Made by a program: the position numbers and the translations under genes
Assembly: GCF_949987515.2 (NCBI RefSeq)
Contig: NC_082689.1
Location: 3,600,001 to 3,664,000 of the forward strand
Length of the DNA: 64,000 nucleotides
Direction of reading: 5' to 3'
Origin: Delphinus delphis
Taxonomy: Eukaryota; Chordata; Mammalia; Artiodactyla; Delphinidae
Shown: one piece after another, positions 1 to 11,600 of the stretch
Layout: each line of letters begins with the position of its first letter
How positions within the stretch are numbered: the stretch's first letter is position 1
The notes under the pieces: generated by a model
The model's database searches: none
Seen by the model: only the letters and a program-made list of their open reading frames with translations
What the model was told of the DNA's origin: nothing

Positions 1-158
1 TTTCAACCAATTTAAAATTCATTTTCCTTAGAGAATAGTTGAAGTAACTCATTAGTGCCTCAGAAAGACATTAAGACTTTGTTCTATCATGATTTTGATT
101 TTATTGAGCTCTACCAAAGACTACCAAACTTTGGAATTTGTTAATAGAGATCCCACAC

Positions 159-275
159 AGGGATATAGGGATAGTATAGGGATAGTATAGGGACAGTATA
201 GGGATAGTATAGGGACAGTATAGGGATAGTATAGGGACAGTATAGGGATAGTATAGGGACAGTATAGGGATAGTA
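159..275. repeat. 11-bp minisatellite
   Basis: About ten tandem copies of an 11-bp unit alternating between TAGGGATAGTA and TAGGGACAGTA, so the higher-order period is 22 bp. An A/C-rich tract (about 276-303) follows. Confidence 0.9.
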
Positions 276-996
276 AAAACAAAACCAAACCAAAACCAAA
301 ACCAGTGAAACCTACTCAGTGCACAATTCACCCATGTTCTCTGTCAAGGTTGTCTGCAGAGAAGCCTGAAGCTCGTCCCATCCCTCACTCAGCAGTGGTC
401 ATGTCCTATTTTTTCCACATGGATTACATTGTCCAATGCTTTGCAGTGAGGTCCTATACTATTTTTTTGCCCTCATTCCAAAACAAAAATGCTACTTTAA
501 ATCCTGCCTCTTGTGCACGGATCAAATATTTAAAACAATTGAACTGGACCTCCCGGAAGAATTGCATCAAATCTTTTTCTAGAAGGAGTGGTGCTTGAAC
601 TTCAGTGGGGAGTTAGACTAGAGGCGGTTAGAATCACATGTGAACTTGGATGCTATCCCCAGAGACTCCCACATACACAGAAACAATGTTGTACACTTTT
701 GGGGGAGGTTGGCAGATCCTTTGAAATCTGTGGATCCCATATTAAAAAAAAATCTGTGGATCCCACATTTTAAAAAAAGTTCTCGACCAATTAGAATATC
801 ACAGGCTGTCTTGGAAAGGACAGTATATATTTCTGGAAAGAATCCAGTAAAATTTAAATAATGTGGGCTGACAATTTTCCCACAAAATAGTTTTCTAGTA
901 GGATGCTTATTGCTGGTAAAGAGACCGGATGTTCAATTTTAATGGAAAGAATCAAGAATAACATATGTATGATGTACTTTTACGTTACTCTAAAGT

Positions 997-1149
997 GTAT
1001 ATCCTCAATTAAGAAAACTTACAAAGGCCACAAATACTGCATGTGCTTTTCGTTTCTTCAAAAGGCAAACTCAGGAATAGGTCTAGCAGAGTGTGGGGAA
1101 GAAAGGTATGACCGGATGGAAAGGCCTAGAAGATTCCTAGAGTAGAGCA
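997..1149 (+). repeat. Direct duplication, copy 1
   Basis: This segment recurs in the same orientation at 2651-2798 with scattered substitutions and a 5-bp length difference near 1046. A TCTAAA hexamer lies just left of both copies (989-994 and 2643-2648). Confidence 0.9.
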
Positions 1150-2594
1150 TGGTCTTGCAGGATTTCTAGAGAGCAATGGGGCAACATGGGGGCCGTGGCT
1201 TGGGCATTCATCCTCAGTGAAGAAAACAGACCAACCAGCCAAGCGTGGGTTTCTGTACTGCCTGAGGGGACTCCCCTGAGCACTGGCCAGGACTTGGGGA
1301 TGCTGTGGAACCAAAGCACGGCGAGCTGAGGACTGCCCTCCTGTATCGTGCAGAGCCGTGCCTAGCACGTGTTGACCATTTCAAGCCAAGAAGATGGGCT
1401 GTGTTTTTGGAATGGCACCGTTATCACCACTGGCTGTCACTTCACTGTAGAAAGAAATACGTTCTCTTGATGACTGACCTTCTGAACATCAGAAAAACCT
1501 TTCCTTCTCACTGTTGATACATTTCCAAGAGAAAGTTGTATTGACAGGTGGCTTTGTATTAGGTGCTGGGGTTGTATCTTCAAGCTTTCAGAATTTGAAT
1601 CACAGGGTAAATTTGTTTTATCACAGGTGATACTTTTGGTTTGACCTCCCTGGAAAATCCAAAGCAACAGTGGGTCTTGGAATCCATTCTCTTGTTTATG
1701 GTTTTGTCTTTTTCTATCCCACCAATTTGGCTGACTGGGCTGGCCTGGGGCCCACACTCTGTTGTCTTGCTGTTCCTCACAGCTGGGCCACAGGATCTGG
1801 ACCCCAGCTCCTCCCTCTGGGACTGATCTCTGGCAGGAAAAATCATGGGACTGAGCCCACTTCATCCACGTCCTTGGGTGACACCTTCGATAGGGGCTCC
1901 TTGGCCCTCTGTGTATCTTGCTAAGAAGTCCATCTAGACACGAGTCCCCTGCCAAGGCCAGGTCGCTAATTAACCAGACAGATTTTTCCTTTGCTGTCAT
2001 TATTTCTGTTGCTCTAGATGGAAAGGTTGAGAACCTTAGACCACCCTTAACATTGTCTTCCTTAGCGATGAGGGGAAAATGGGATTCCTGAATTATATAT
2101 ACAACGGACAACCACAGATAGAATCACCAGGCCCATGGAAGGCCTATGGTGAGAGGAAGGTCAAGGTAGGAAGGTCAAGCAGGTACAAAAGCCTAGGCCT
2201 TAGGCGGACCTGATTTTGTAGCTCTGATGACACTGGTTGGGGTAGAAATAACTTTTGTACCCCATCTCAGTGTTCATATCAGATTCTTTTCAGTTTCCTG
2301 GGACTGAAGTCCTCTTCCCCAAACCTTAGTATTTGCTCCCAAATACTTCTTTTCTTCTTCCTTTCCAAATATTATTTAGAAGCAAGGACAAATGTTCTGT
2401 TATTTAATTATAGGGGCACATACATATGCTTTAAGAAAATATGTGCTGTTGTATTGTTTTCCCGTTTTAGCTCTTAAAGACTCATGCCTCAAAAAAAAGA
2501 TGCCACATTTATACCATTCCTGTTAAACTGATGGCCACATTTTAGGTGTATGGAGTAATCCACACTTCGAAAAATCTCAGGTAACTTTTCCTAT

Positions 2595-3509
2595 CCTTTG
2601 AAAGATTGTAGTGAAACACACATGACATAGAATTTACACGATTCTAAACCGTATATCCTCAATTAAGAAAACTTACAAAGACCACAAATATTGCATGTGC
2701 TTTTTTTCAAAGGACAAACTCAGGAATAGGTCTAGCAGAGTGTGGGGAAGAAAGGTATGACTGGATAGAAAGGCCTGGAAGATTCCCAGAGTAGAGCAAG
2801 TGAGCAAATTTAATCATTTTTAAGTGACTAGTACAGTAGTGTTATCTACATGTACCTTGTTGTGTAACTGATCTCTAGAACTTTTTCATCTTGCAGAACT
2901 GAACCTCTGTACCCTTTGGACACTAATTCTCCTTCCCACCTCCCCGTCCCTCTAGCGACTACCATTCTATTTTCTGTTTCTAATAGTTTGTCTATTTCAG
3001 GTGCCCCATGTAAGTTGAATCTTGCGGTACGTGTCTCTTTGCGACTGGCTCATTTCACTTATCATGATGTCCTCAAGGTTCATTCATGTTGTAGCCTATG
3101 ACAGAATTTCTTTCTTTTATTTCAGGCTGAATAATATTTCATTGTATGTATGTACCACATTTTCTTTATCCATTCATCCATTGATGGGCATTTATGTTGT
3201 TTCCACGTCTTGGCTATTATGAATAATGCTGCATTAAACTTGGGTGTATATATATATATCTTCAAAATCTTGTTTTCAATTATTTTGGATATATACCCAG
3301 AAGCTGGATTGCTGGCTTATATAGTCATTCTATTTTTAATTTTTGGAGGAACCTCCATACAGTTTTCTAAGTGGTTGCAGTGTTTTACATTCACACCAAC
3401 AGTGCCTAAGAGTACCAATATTTCTACATCCTCATTAGCACTTCTTGTTTACTGTTTGTTTGATAGTGGCCATCTCAGTGGATGTGAGGCAATATCTCAT
3501 TGTGGTTTT
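2595..3509 (-). mobile_element. Old LINE-1 3' part, antisense (first segment)
   Basis: Reverse-complement L1 sequence from the 3' UTR into ORF2. It contains the characteristic antisense stretch with target-like words such as TTGGATATATACCCAGAAG near 3286. It continues at 4177 after a younger L1 insertion. The element is diverged and non-functional. Confidence 0.85.
2651..2798 (+). repeat. Direct duplication, copy 2, inside an L1 remnant
   Basis: Same sequence as 997-1149. The flanks (about 2600-2650 and 2803-2900) read as adjacent parts of one antisense L1, so this copy interrupts the L1 and is probably the derived one. Confidence 0.85.
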
Positions 3510-4160
3510 TGTTTGTTTGTTTGTTTTTACATCTTTATTGGAATATAATTGCTTTACAATGTTGTGTTAGTTTCTGCTGTATAACAAAGTGAATCAGGTA
3601 TACATATACATATATCCCCCTATCCCCTCCCTCTTGCGTCTCCCTCCCTCCCACCCTCCCTATCCCACTCCTCTAGGTGGACACAAAGCACTGAGCTGAT
3701 CTCCCTGTGCCATGTGGCTGCTTCCCACTAGCTATCTATTTTACATTTGGTAGTGTATATATGTCCATGTCACTCTCTCACTTCATCCCAGCTTTCCATT
3801 CCCCTTCCCCATGTCCTCAAGTCCATTCTCTACGTCTGTGTCTTTATTCCTGTCCTGCCCCTAGGTTCTTCAGAACCACTTTTTTTTTTTTTTTAGATTC
3901 CATATATATGTGTTAGCATACGGTATTTGTTTTTCTCTTTCTGACTTACTTCACTCTGTATGACAGACTCTAGGTCCATCCACCTCACTACAAATAACTC
4001 AATTTCGGTTCTTTTTATGGCTGAGTAATATTCCATTGTATATATGTGCCACATCTTCTTTATCCATTCATCTGTCGATGGACACTTAAGTTGCTTCCAT
4101 GTCCCGGTTTTTGTAAATAGAGCTGCAATGAACATTGTGTTACGTGACTCTTTTTGAATT
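3510..4160 (-). mobile_element. Younger 5'-truncated LINE-1, minus strand, nested
   Basis: The left edge is a T-rich tail (poly-A on the minus strand) followed by the cetartiodactyl L1 3' UTR and the end of ORF2. An 80-codon minus-strand reading frame at 3893-4135 matches the C-terminal end of L1 ORF2p (contains WIKKMWHIYTMEYYSAIK). A 16-bp target-site duplication, ATCTCATTGTGGTTTT, lies at 3494-3509 and 4161-4176. Only the last part of the element was inserted, so it cannot move by itself. Confidence 0.92.
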
Positions 4161-5010
4161 ATCTCATTGTGGTTTTGATTTTCATTTCTCTGATGCTGAG
4201 TGTTTTTTCATATGCTTATTGGCCATTCGTATGTCTTCTCTGGAGAAATGTCTATTCAAGTCCTTTACCTATTTTTAAATCAGATCTTGTTGTAAAGTTG
4301 TGGGAGTTCTTTATGTGTTCTGATATGAACCCCTTATCAGATATATGGTTTGTGAATATTTTCTCCCATTCTGTAGCTTGCCTCTTCACTCTGTTGATTG
4401 TTTCCTTTGCTGTGTAAAAGTTTTTAAGTTTGATATAGTACCATTTGTCTGTCCTTGCTTTTGTTGTCTGTGCTTTTGGTGTCATATGGAAGAAATCATT
4501 CCCAAATCCAATATTATGAAGATTTTCTCCTATATTTTCTTCTAAATGTGTAATAGTTTCAGGTCTTACATTTACATTTATAATCCATTTTGAGTTAGTT
4601 CTTTGTAAGTGGTGTAAGGTAAGGGTCCAACTTCATTTTTTGCATGTGGATATACAGTTTTTCCAGCATCATTTGTTGAAGAGACTATCCTGACCCCATT
4701 GTGTAACCTTGGTACTGTTATAGAAGCTTATTTGACCATATACTTGAGGGTTTGTTTCTCGGATCTTTATTTTATTCCATTGGTTGACATGTTTGTCTTT
4801 ATTCCAGTCCCATATTGTTTTGATTACAGTAGCTTTGTAATATGATTTGAAATCAGGAAATATGAGGTCTCCAGCTCTATTTTTCCTTTCTCAAGTTTGC
4901 TTTGGCTCTTCTGGATCCTTTGAAATTCTGTATGCGTTTTAGGATTTGTTTTTCTGTTTCTACCAAAAAATGCCCCAGAGTGAGAGGTTTTTGATTTTTA
5001 TTTATACTGA
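4161..5010 (-). mobile_element. Old LINE-1, antisense (second segment)
   Basis: Continuation of the element at 2595-3509. A minus-strand frame at 4252-4485 carries the L1 ORF2p stretch FYTAKETINRVKRQATEWEK. The first 16 bases are the copied target site of the nested L1. Homology fades near 5010. Confidence 0.88.
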
Positions 5011-6418
5011 TGATGATTACCTTTTCATGCTGTAATTCCCAAGGCCGCCTTCTTAATCTTCAAACCCTAACAATGAACTGTAAATTATGATGGTAACCCA
5101 ATCTCTCCAGATGAAAATATTTAGGTTTCTTAAACCAAATGGGACTTCTCGCTTGACTGTAGTCTATACCACATAATTTTCAATATTAAATAGTACTGCT
5201 TGAAACTAAGGACAAGAAAAAATAACCAATAATTTTGACTGGCACGCCCCTCCTCTCTGATGCTGTTACCCAAGGCTCTGACCAGGGAACCCCTGCCAAG
5301 TCTGGGTAAGGGTAAGAAGAGTCATTGATACACATGCACAGCTGTAGCCAGGACCAGCTCCAGAATCTGTGGGCTCGATGCAAAATGAACATGAAGGGTC
5401 CTTGTCCAAAAGTTATTAAGAATGTTAAGACAGCAACAACAAATCATTAAATCAAGCATGGGGTCTAGTGGGTCTGCACAGGTCATATACCTAAGACCTA
5501 AGAAAGAGTTGGGGGAAACCAGAGCCTTGGATCAAGGGGAAGAGAAAAGAGGTGATGTCCTGCAAGGGGACCTAAGCCCAGGTGGAGAAGACCTAGGCTG
5601 GCTCTCTGGAGGGTCATAAGGAAGAGCCCAGACCCTCAAGCTGCTGTCACTGGAGATTGGAGGGTGAAGATGCTGACCTGAAGCTTTGGTGTGGGTCAGG
5701 GTGCTTTCAGATGTGGCATGGGGAGAAGGTGGTGTTTGCTTGAAGGGAAAAGTGATGGTGACACAGCCCACTGCGCCCATCCAGATTTGAGCCCGGCTGG
5801 CTGGCAGTTAAATTTGCATGGGAGACCATGCTATGTGGCCGTCAGCCCTCGTGACTGGCTTCAGTCTTGCTAACTCAGTACCCCAGGGTGTGCTCCATCC
5901 TGTGATTGGCGTTGGACACACAGCAGGTTTTTGGTGGAGGAAAAGTGCTAAATATTAACAGAGAATGAGGGCAAGATTCGAAATGGTCCCAGCTGCCATG
6001 GTTGGTACACGTTGTGATTTGGATGAAGCCCGTTCCCTCCCTGAACGGAAGCTTCCCCGCGGGATTCCGTTAGACACGATTGACAGTTAGGCTGGGCGTC
6101 ACCAACCTGCCCCTTTGTGCCTCTGAGCACCTTTTCTCCTGACCCTTTTTCATTCTGCCATTTGTTTCGTGATATACTATTTTTGCCTGCCTCAATTTGA
6201 GAGGAAAAAAAGTTGAACTGCACAATTTTTAGCTATGGCCAAAGTCCTACAATCACTAGATTCAAAGATTCTCATGTCTATGTTTAGTCAAAACTATTTT
6301 TCATAAAAGGGATAAACCCTTGATTCATTTGTTAGTAATCGGGGAGTCAATACCTGATCATTCTCCTTTGTCCTGTTTTTTCTCGTAGGTTCTCACTTGG
6401 TGCTTAGACAAAATCAAA

Positions 6419-6506
6419 ATGAGGAAGCATCGGCATTTGCCTTTAGTGGCCATCTTTTGCCTTTTTTTCTCAGGCTTTTCCTTTACTCGTGCGCAGCAAC
6501 AAGCAG
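6419..6506 (+). CDS. COL6A3: COL6A3 exon 2: start codon and signal peptide
   Basis: The exon runs 6389-6506, preceded by a pyrimidine tract and TAG and followed by donor gtaaga. The ATG at 6419 opens [20 protein letters not shown]: a basic n-region (RKHRH), a hydrophobic core (residues 8-20) and a likely cleavage near residues 24-26, just before a Gln run. It ends in phase 1, so the split codon joins exon 3 to give Asp. The start agrees with the human protein's N-terminus as I remember it. Thirty bases of 5' UTR precede the ATG in this exon. The peptide sends the chain to the ER for assembly. Confidence 0.96.
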
Positions 6507-8025
6507 GTAAGATCCAGAAACATCTCTTCATTTCATTAAAAGGAACAGTATTCTCTGATTTTAGATCTTAGGCGTCATGAGCTGAATATAGAGCTTAGAT
6601 AAGCTTTGAAGAGATAGCCAAGCCATTGACTACAGGATGTTCATTTATTTTACAGACTTTTTGCTCCTCTTTATCCAGTGAGAGAGAGGTTCTTTTTACT
6701 GAAACTTGGGTTTGATACCTTGGCGGTGGTTTGCAAGTGGTTTGTTTTTACCTTGGGTGTGAGCAGAAAGTTTGTGTCGAGAATATTTTACCGTCTGAAG
6801 AGCTTTTCCACATTTCTGGCACTGGTTGATGTCTGAGCACATAAAACCCAGGGAAGACAATGGTTGAGAGCAAAAAATTATTTTCCCTGAAAAAACAACA
6901 AAAACAAACACAAATGTTGCCATTTCTTTCTCACTCCGGACAGGAAAAGACGTTTTTCATCTAGAATCATCAAATCTTTAAATATCAGTTTCCCCAAACT
7001 ACTTAAAAATGGATCCCAACTCATCCTATTAAGAACTTGCTTGCAGAGTTCTAGAAAAATGAGAAATGGTTCATGTATTATGAGCTGGGAAGGAGTGACT
7101 TGGGTCCCTCTCCTTTGCTTGGAGAGCTGAGCTTCTGATGGGGATTCTCCCTCTGGACCTGGTAGTTCTTAGATGGCGGCCTGGTGAGGACCACCTCAAT
7201 GCCAGGGGAGCATGGCTTGGGGCATCGGGTCAGCCCCAGGTGAGTAGAGTCCAGGGGCCTGCTGTGCACAGCCAGCCTGGCCCAGTGCAGAAGGGCACTT
7301 CCCAGCCACCCACAGCCTGGCACCTGGAGCCTCTTGCTCCTACTTTTAAGAGAGAACTAGATTCATCTTTGAAAGAGATGAATACTGTTCAGCATCTAAG
7401 AGGGCTTAGATGGCTCTGAAGATGTAGTGATGAGTTAGGGTACCTTTCTTCATGCTAAAAAGTCTGAAAGAAATGAGACTTTGCCCTTCCCTACAGTTAT
7501 ACAAGTCTTCTTAAGATGTATTTATAATACTTATTTTTCTGGCAAATTACCCAAAGCATGGGAGGTAAAACTGTAGTAGATTTCAGTATTCTATCTTGTC
7601 GGGGCCCAGTTTCAGACTCAAAGCTGAAGAAGGAATTTCCAAGATGATGCTTGGTTACCTGTGATAGGATATCCTTTCCACCTGAGCAGGTGGGTCTTGG
7701 GGTTCAAACTACCACAAAGAATCATCTAGAGTTAAAGGACACGCCAGGGAATGTTTTTCCCCATTGTGGAACCTGCTACTGGTCCACGTATGGCAGTCAT
7801 TGCATATGGAACTTGGGTCAATGACTGGGCACCGACAGTTGTTGGGTCCATGTGTCCAGGTCCCTGTTTCTCAGGTAAGTCAGCGTCCCCGCCTGTTTCA
7901 CACATGAGGTGTAAATTATTTAGTAACAGTAGAGTGGAAACTGAATGAGTTGAGGAAGGCTTTGCACTGATGGGAAGTCATTTCTTGAACAGGAGAAACA
8001 TCTAAACCAATGTCTTTTTTTAAAG
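6507..8025 (+). other. Intron 2
   Basis: 1,519 bases between the signal-peptide and N10 exons. I see no repeat or gene I can name. Confidence 0.9.
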
Positions 8026-8643
8026 ATGTCAAAAATGGTGCTGCTGCCGATATAATATTTCTAGTGGATTCCTTTTGGAGCATTGGAAAGGAACATTTCC
8101 AACTTGTTCAAGAGTTTCTATATGATGTTATAAAATCTTTAGCTGTGGGAGAAAACGATTTCCGTTTTGCTCTGGTCTGGTTCAACGGCAGCCCAGATAC
8201 CGAGTTCCTGTTAAATACGTATCGTTCTAAACAAGAAGTCCTCTCCCATGTTTCCAACATGTCTTATACTGGGGGAAGCAATCAGACTGGAAAAGGATTA
8301 GAATACGTAATGCAGAATCACCTCACTGAGGCTGCCGGAAGCCGGGCCAGTGATGGAGTCCCTCAGGTTATCGTAATGTTAACTGATGGACACTCGAAGG
8401 ATGCCCTTGCTCTGCCTTCAGCGGAACTTAAATCTGCTGATGTTAACGTGTTTGCAATTGGAGTTGAGGATGCAGATGAAGGAGCGTTAAAAGAAACAGC
8501 AAGTGAACCGCTCAATATGCATATTTTCAACCTAGAGAATTTTACCTCACTTCATGACATAGTAGGAAACTTAGTGGCCTGTGTGCATTCATCCATGACT
8601 CCAGAAAGGGCTGGAGGCACAGAGACCCTTAAAGACATCACAG
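8026..8643 (+). CDS. COL6A3: COL6A3 exon 3: VWA domain N10
   Basis: A 618-nt exon, phase 1-1, acceptor taaag and donor gtaatg, encoding residues about 30-235. It begins [15 protein letters not shown], the beta-1 strand of a VWA fold, and ends [18 protein letters not shown] is the central beta strand with its metal-site Asp. The MIDAS-like stretch is D-S-F-W-S, with Phe where I recall Ser in human (D-S-S-W-T). N-glycosylation sequons are seen at NGS, NMS, NQT and NFT. N10 is the outermost A domain and is skipped in some human transcripts; the symmetric phase would permit that here. It probably contributes to microfibril interactions rather than metal binding. Confidence 0.97.
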
Positions 8644-11600
8644 GTAATGGCAACATCGCCAAGCTGCTGCCTGCCTCGCTCTTCTTTGGAGATAAGCTTG
8701 GCAACCGCTGGCATTAAGGCAATATTACGGCTAAAAGATGGTGGGCGGATTAGGGAAGAGATGCCTGTTCACAGGTCTAAAAACAAAGGTTTGAATATTC
8801 TCTGTAGTCTCCTTCCAAAACAGAGCAATTCATCTACCTTCAAGAGGAATTCTTTGCTTTTGAGACAATTAATATTCTAACTCTAAAAAAGCACATCCTG
8901 ATATTATGACCCCACAAGAGGTTGCTTCTGCCTTCCTTGGACAAGACAGACTCAGCGTGGCTGGGCAGGTACCTAACAAAAGTCCCTTCATTGTTCCTGG
9001 GATAGAGAGCCTGTTTCCTTTAAAGAAAACTCCGTGTCTGAAAGAGTTTGAGTGGAGGGGGAAGGGGGGGGTCCACTTTGGGTCCAGTGAAGCAACACGC
9101 AGAGCTCCTGTCTTTGACTCAATGGGATTTATTTCAGAGTTTTGATGGAATTAGAATTGTGAGAGGCCTTAGAGATGATCCAGTCCAAATCTATTTTGAA
9201 GAAATTGAGTTTTAGAGCTGGAGGCCCTTACATGTTGGCTCTGGAGTGGATTTTCCCACTTCTCCTCCACGCTGTCACCATGGCTGTGCCCATAGAGATG
9301 CTTCTGAGATTCCGATGGTCCTCATCAGTGTCACTCTGGAAGTACCGATGATGCAGCGACTTTACATGGATGTGTTCATGCATGGTGATGTGCATGGAAC
9401 TAATTGTCCGGCAAGTCACTTAACCAGTCGCACCTATTAGCTCTCTTGCCAGTGCTAAGTGCCTAAAGACTGATAGGGAAGGAATTCCACAGGTAAATTT
9501 CAAATGTATTGCACCACAGCAATTCTGACCAGGGCTAGGCTTCCTCATCAGCGACGAGTAGGACAGAGGGAACTCCCTGTGTCCCCGAATGAGTCCATGT
9601 CGCCAACTGACTGTGGGTAGGAGAGAATTCTAGGAGAATGGTCAGAAAGCTAGGGTGGGAGAGCTCAAGCGAGAGATGAGCTCCAGAAGGAGAGATGTGT
9701 GTCCCACAAGATGAAGGGAAAGGAGGAGAAGGGTATCATATTTCTAAGATACTGAGGTGGAAAGGGGAGACGTTGACAGTGTTCAGGTTGAGTTGGCATC
9801 AATCATCCAATAAGAGAAGATGGCAGAGGGAGAGAAGCAGTGGTGCTTGGGAGCTTGGAGGAATCGAAGTTATTTTTGAACAGCTGCAACAGGGCTAGGA
9901 GGAAAGGATCACAAAAAAGGATCAAGAAGAAACTGCTGACTTGCAGTGATGTTCAGTTGTCATCAGAGACCACAGCCTGGGGTCTTGTCCATGAGCGTGG
10001 CTCCCTGGTGTTCTGAAGATATCTCAGGCATTCTTGGAAGAAAAAAGCTACCAGGTTGGAGCTTGCAAAGAGAGGATGATAGAGGGGCAAGAAGATCTTC
10101 TTGGGAAGGAAATTTATCATTGCTAAGACGGTAGCTAGTAAATTCCTGAAATAGCCCGCCTTGGGGACCTGGCTGGGCGGGGAAGCAGATGAGAGCTGGA
10201 AGGGGCTGGGAGACTTCTGGAAAGCCAGAGGAGCAGGGGCCAGGATGAGGCAGAAGAGACCTAGAGGCAGTTGAGGAGGAGTCCAGAGAAAGGCTTTCTG
10301 GATTATGATCAGAATAATGGTGTTTTTAGGCAAATAGTACTAGACATCAGTTTTTCATAAGAGAGATCCTGAAAACAGGGAGTTGGGGAGCAAGATGGGT
10401 AGATGTCATTAGATAGGAGCCGGGCAGGCAGATCGTGGTTAAGAGAAGGGTTACAGAACTAACCAACCCCGGGGCATTTCAGGAGATTAAAATGGTTTCC
10501 CCAATGGTTATCCGTGATTTCAGCTTTGATAGGGGTGGGAGGGCTCATGACCCTACCAGTGGGTCTACTTCTAAGGGAGGGGTGATGCAGTCTGGATTAT
10601 TTGCATTAAACCTGAATAGCATTCCCTACTTCAAATGATGTGTCTCACCTCTGCATTATGACACTAGTGTCGATCCTGCCAGATTACAGGAAAAGAAGGT
10701 GGACCCTGAGAGCACCCCAAACCAAGCACTGCAGGTTACAAGGAGGTTACAAGATGGCAGCTCTAATGACCTTTTCCATTGGCTACAATGTGCTCAGCAT
10801 CAATAATTCACTAATCATTGCTTTTCTGGATATAGGGATAATAGCTCTTCCATGGCAAAAACAATGAAAGGGATCAGGTGAGAAAGGGAACGTCTTCTCT
10901 TTATTGGTGTTTTGGCCAATTCAGGAAAAAGGGTGGATGAGTTCGCCATTGTGTTTAACCGTTATATAAATGGATAAACGATTAGATTACCATGTGAATG
11001 CTACGTGAGCCTGTCAACATAGTCTGTTTCCACACAAATGACAAAACCTTTGTTTTTATGCCAAGAAAGCATCTCTGTCTTCTAGTGTCCAAGCCGCTAG
11101 CAGCACCGGGGTGGGATATTAATCCATTTATGTTGTCTTTTCTAATTAACTTCACTCTGCAATTCTGCCAGTATCATGTCCCACTGCATGTTCCATAGCA
11201 AAATAATAATAATAATAATAAAAATTCTCTGCTTATAGTTTTTGGGAAAGGTAGTCAGGAAGGCATTATGGAGATTGCTAATAAGCTAGGGCCATTTCTT
11301 TCCATTTCTTGCCCACTAGGTAGGTAACTTTTCCCCGTGAATATATACATGATGGTGCTGTTCTAAATGAACTGTACTCAAGTAATCACTGAAAGTTGTG
11401 TTTTTTTGAATCCCTTTTATCAATGGATATAAAATACAAAAGCTTTACTAAAGCAAGAGCTAAAGGTGACCTATGTATCCGCGAGGATGAACTTTCTTTT
11501 CTTTGCAAAATATAAAGATTTAGAAAACTCGCAAAACCTATCTGCAGTTTTGTGTTTGCATAGGAAATACTAATGTGATCTTTTAAATTTTGCTTGGAAA

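Larger units (their letters stand above)
1..6388 (+). other. Intron 1 (partial)
   Basis: No coding exon is supported here. It holds an 11-bp minisatellite (159-275), a duplicated ~150-bp segment (997-1149 and 2651-2798) and an old antisense L1 split by a younger one (about 2590-5010). The rest, including 5010-6388, shows nothing I can name. No CpG-rich promoter-like stretch is visible, so exon 1 is probably further left. Confidence 0.75.

Noticed and set aside
1437..2111. A 224-codon minus-strand frame in intron 1
   Set aside because: Does not resemble a known protein, no splice or promoter signal, and contains many rare residues in non-protein-like order. Most likely chance.
3893..4485. Minus-strand frames with reverse-transcriptase-like words
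   Set aside because: These are fragments of two LINE-1 ORF2 copies and are listed as mobile elements, not as genes.
1..6388. Search for non-coding exon 1 and a promoter
   Set aside because: No CpG-rich stretch or clear donor-linked 5' UTR could be recognised; exon 1 probably lies to the left of the window.
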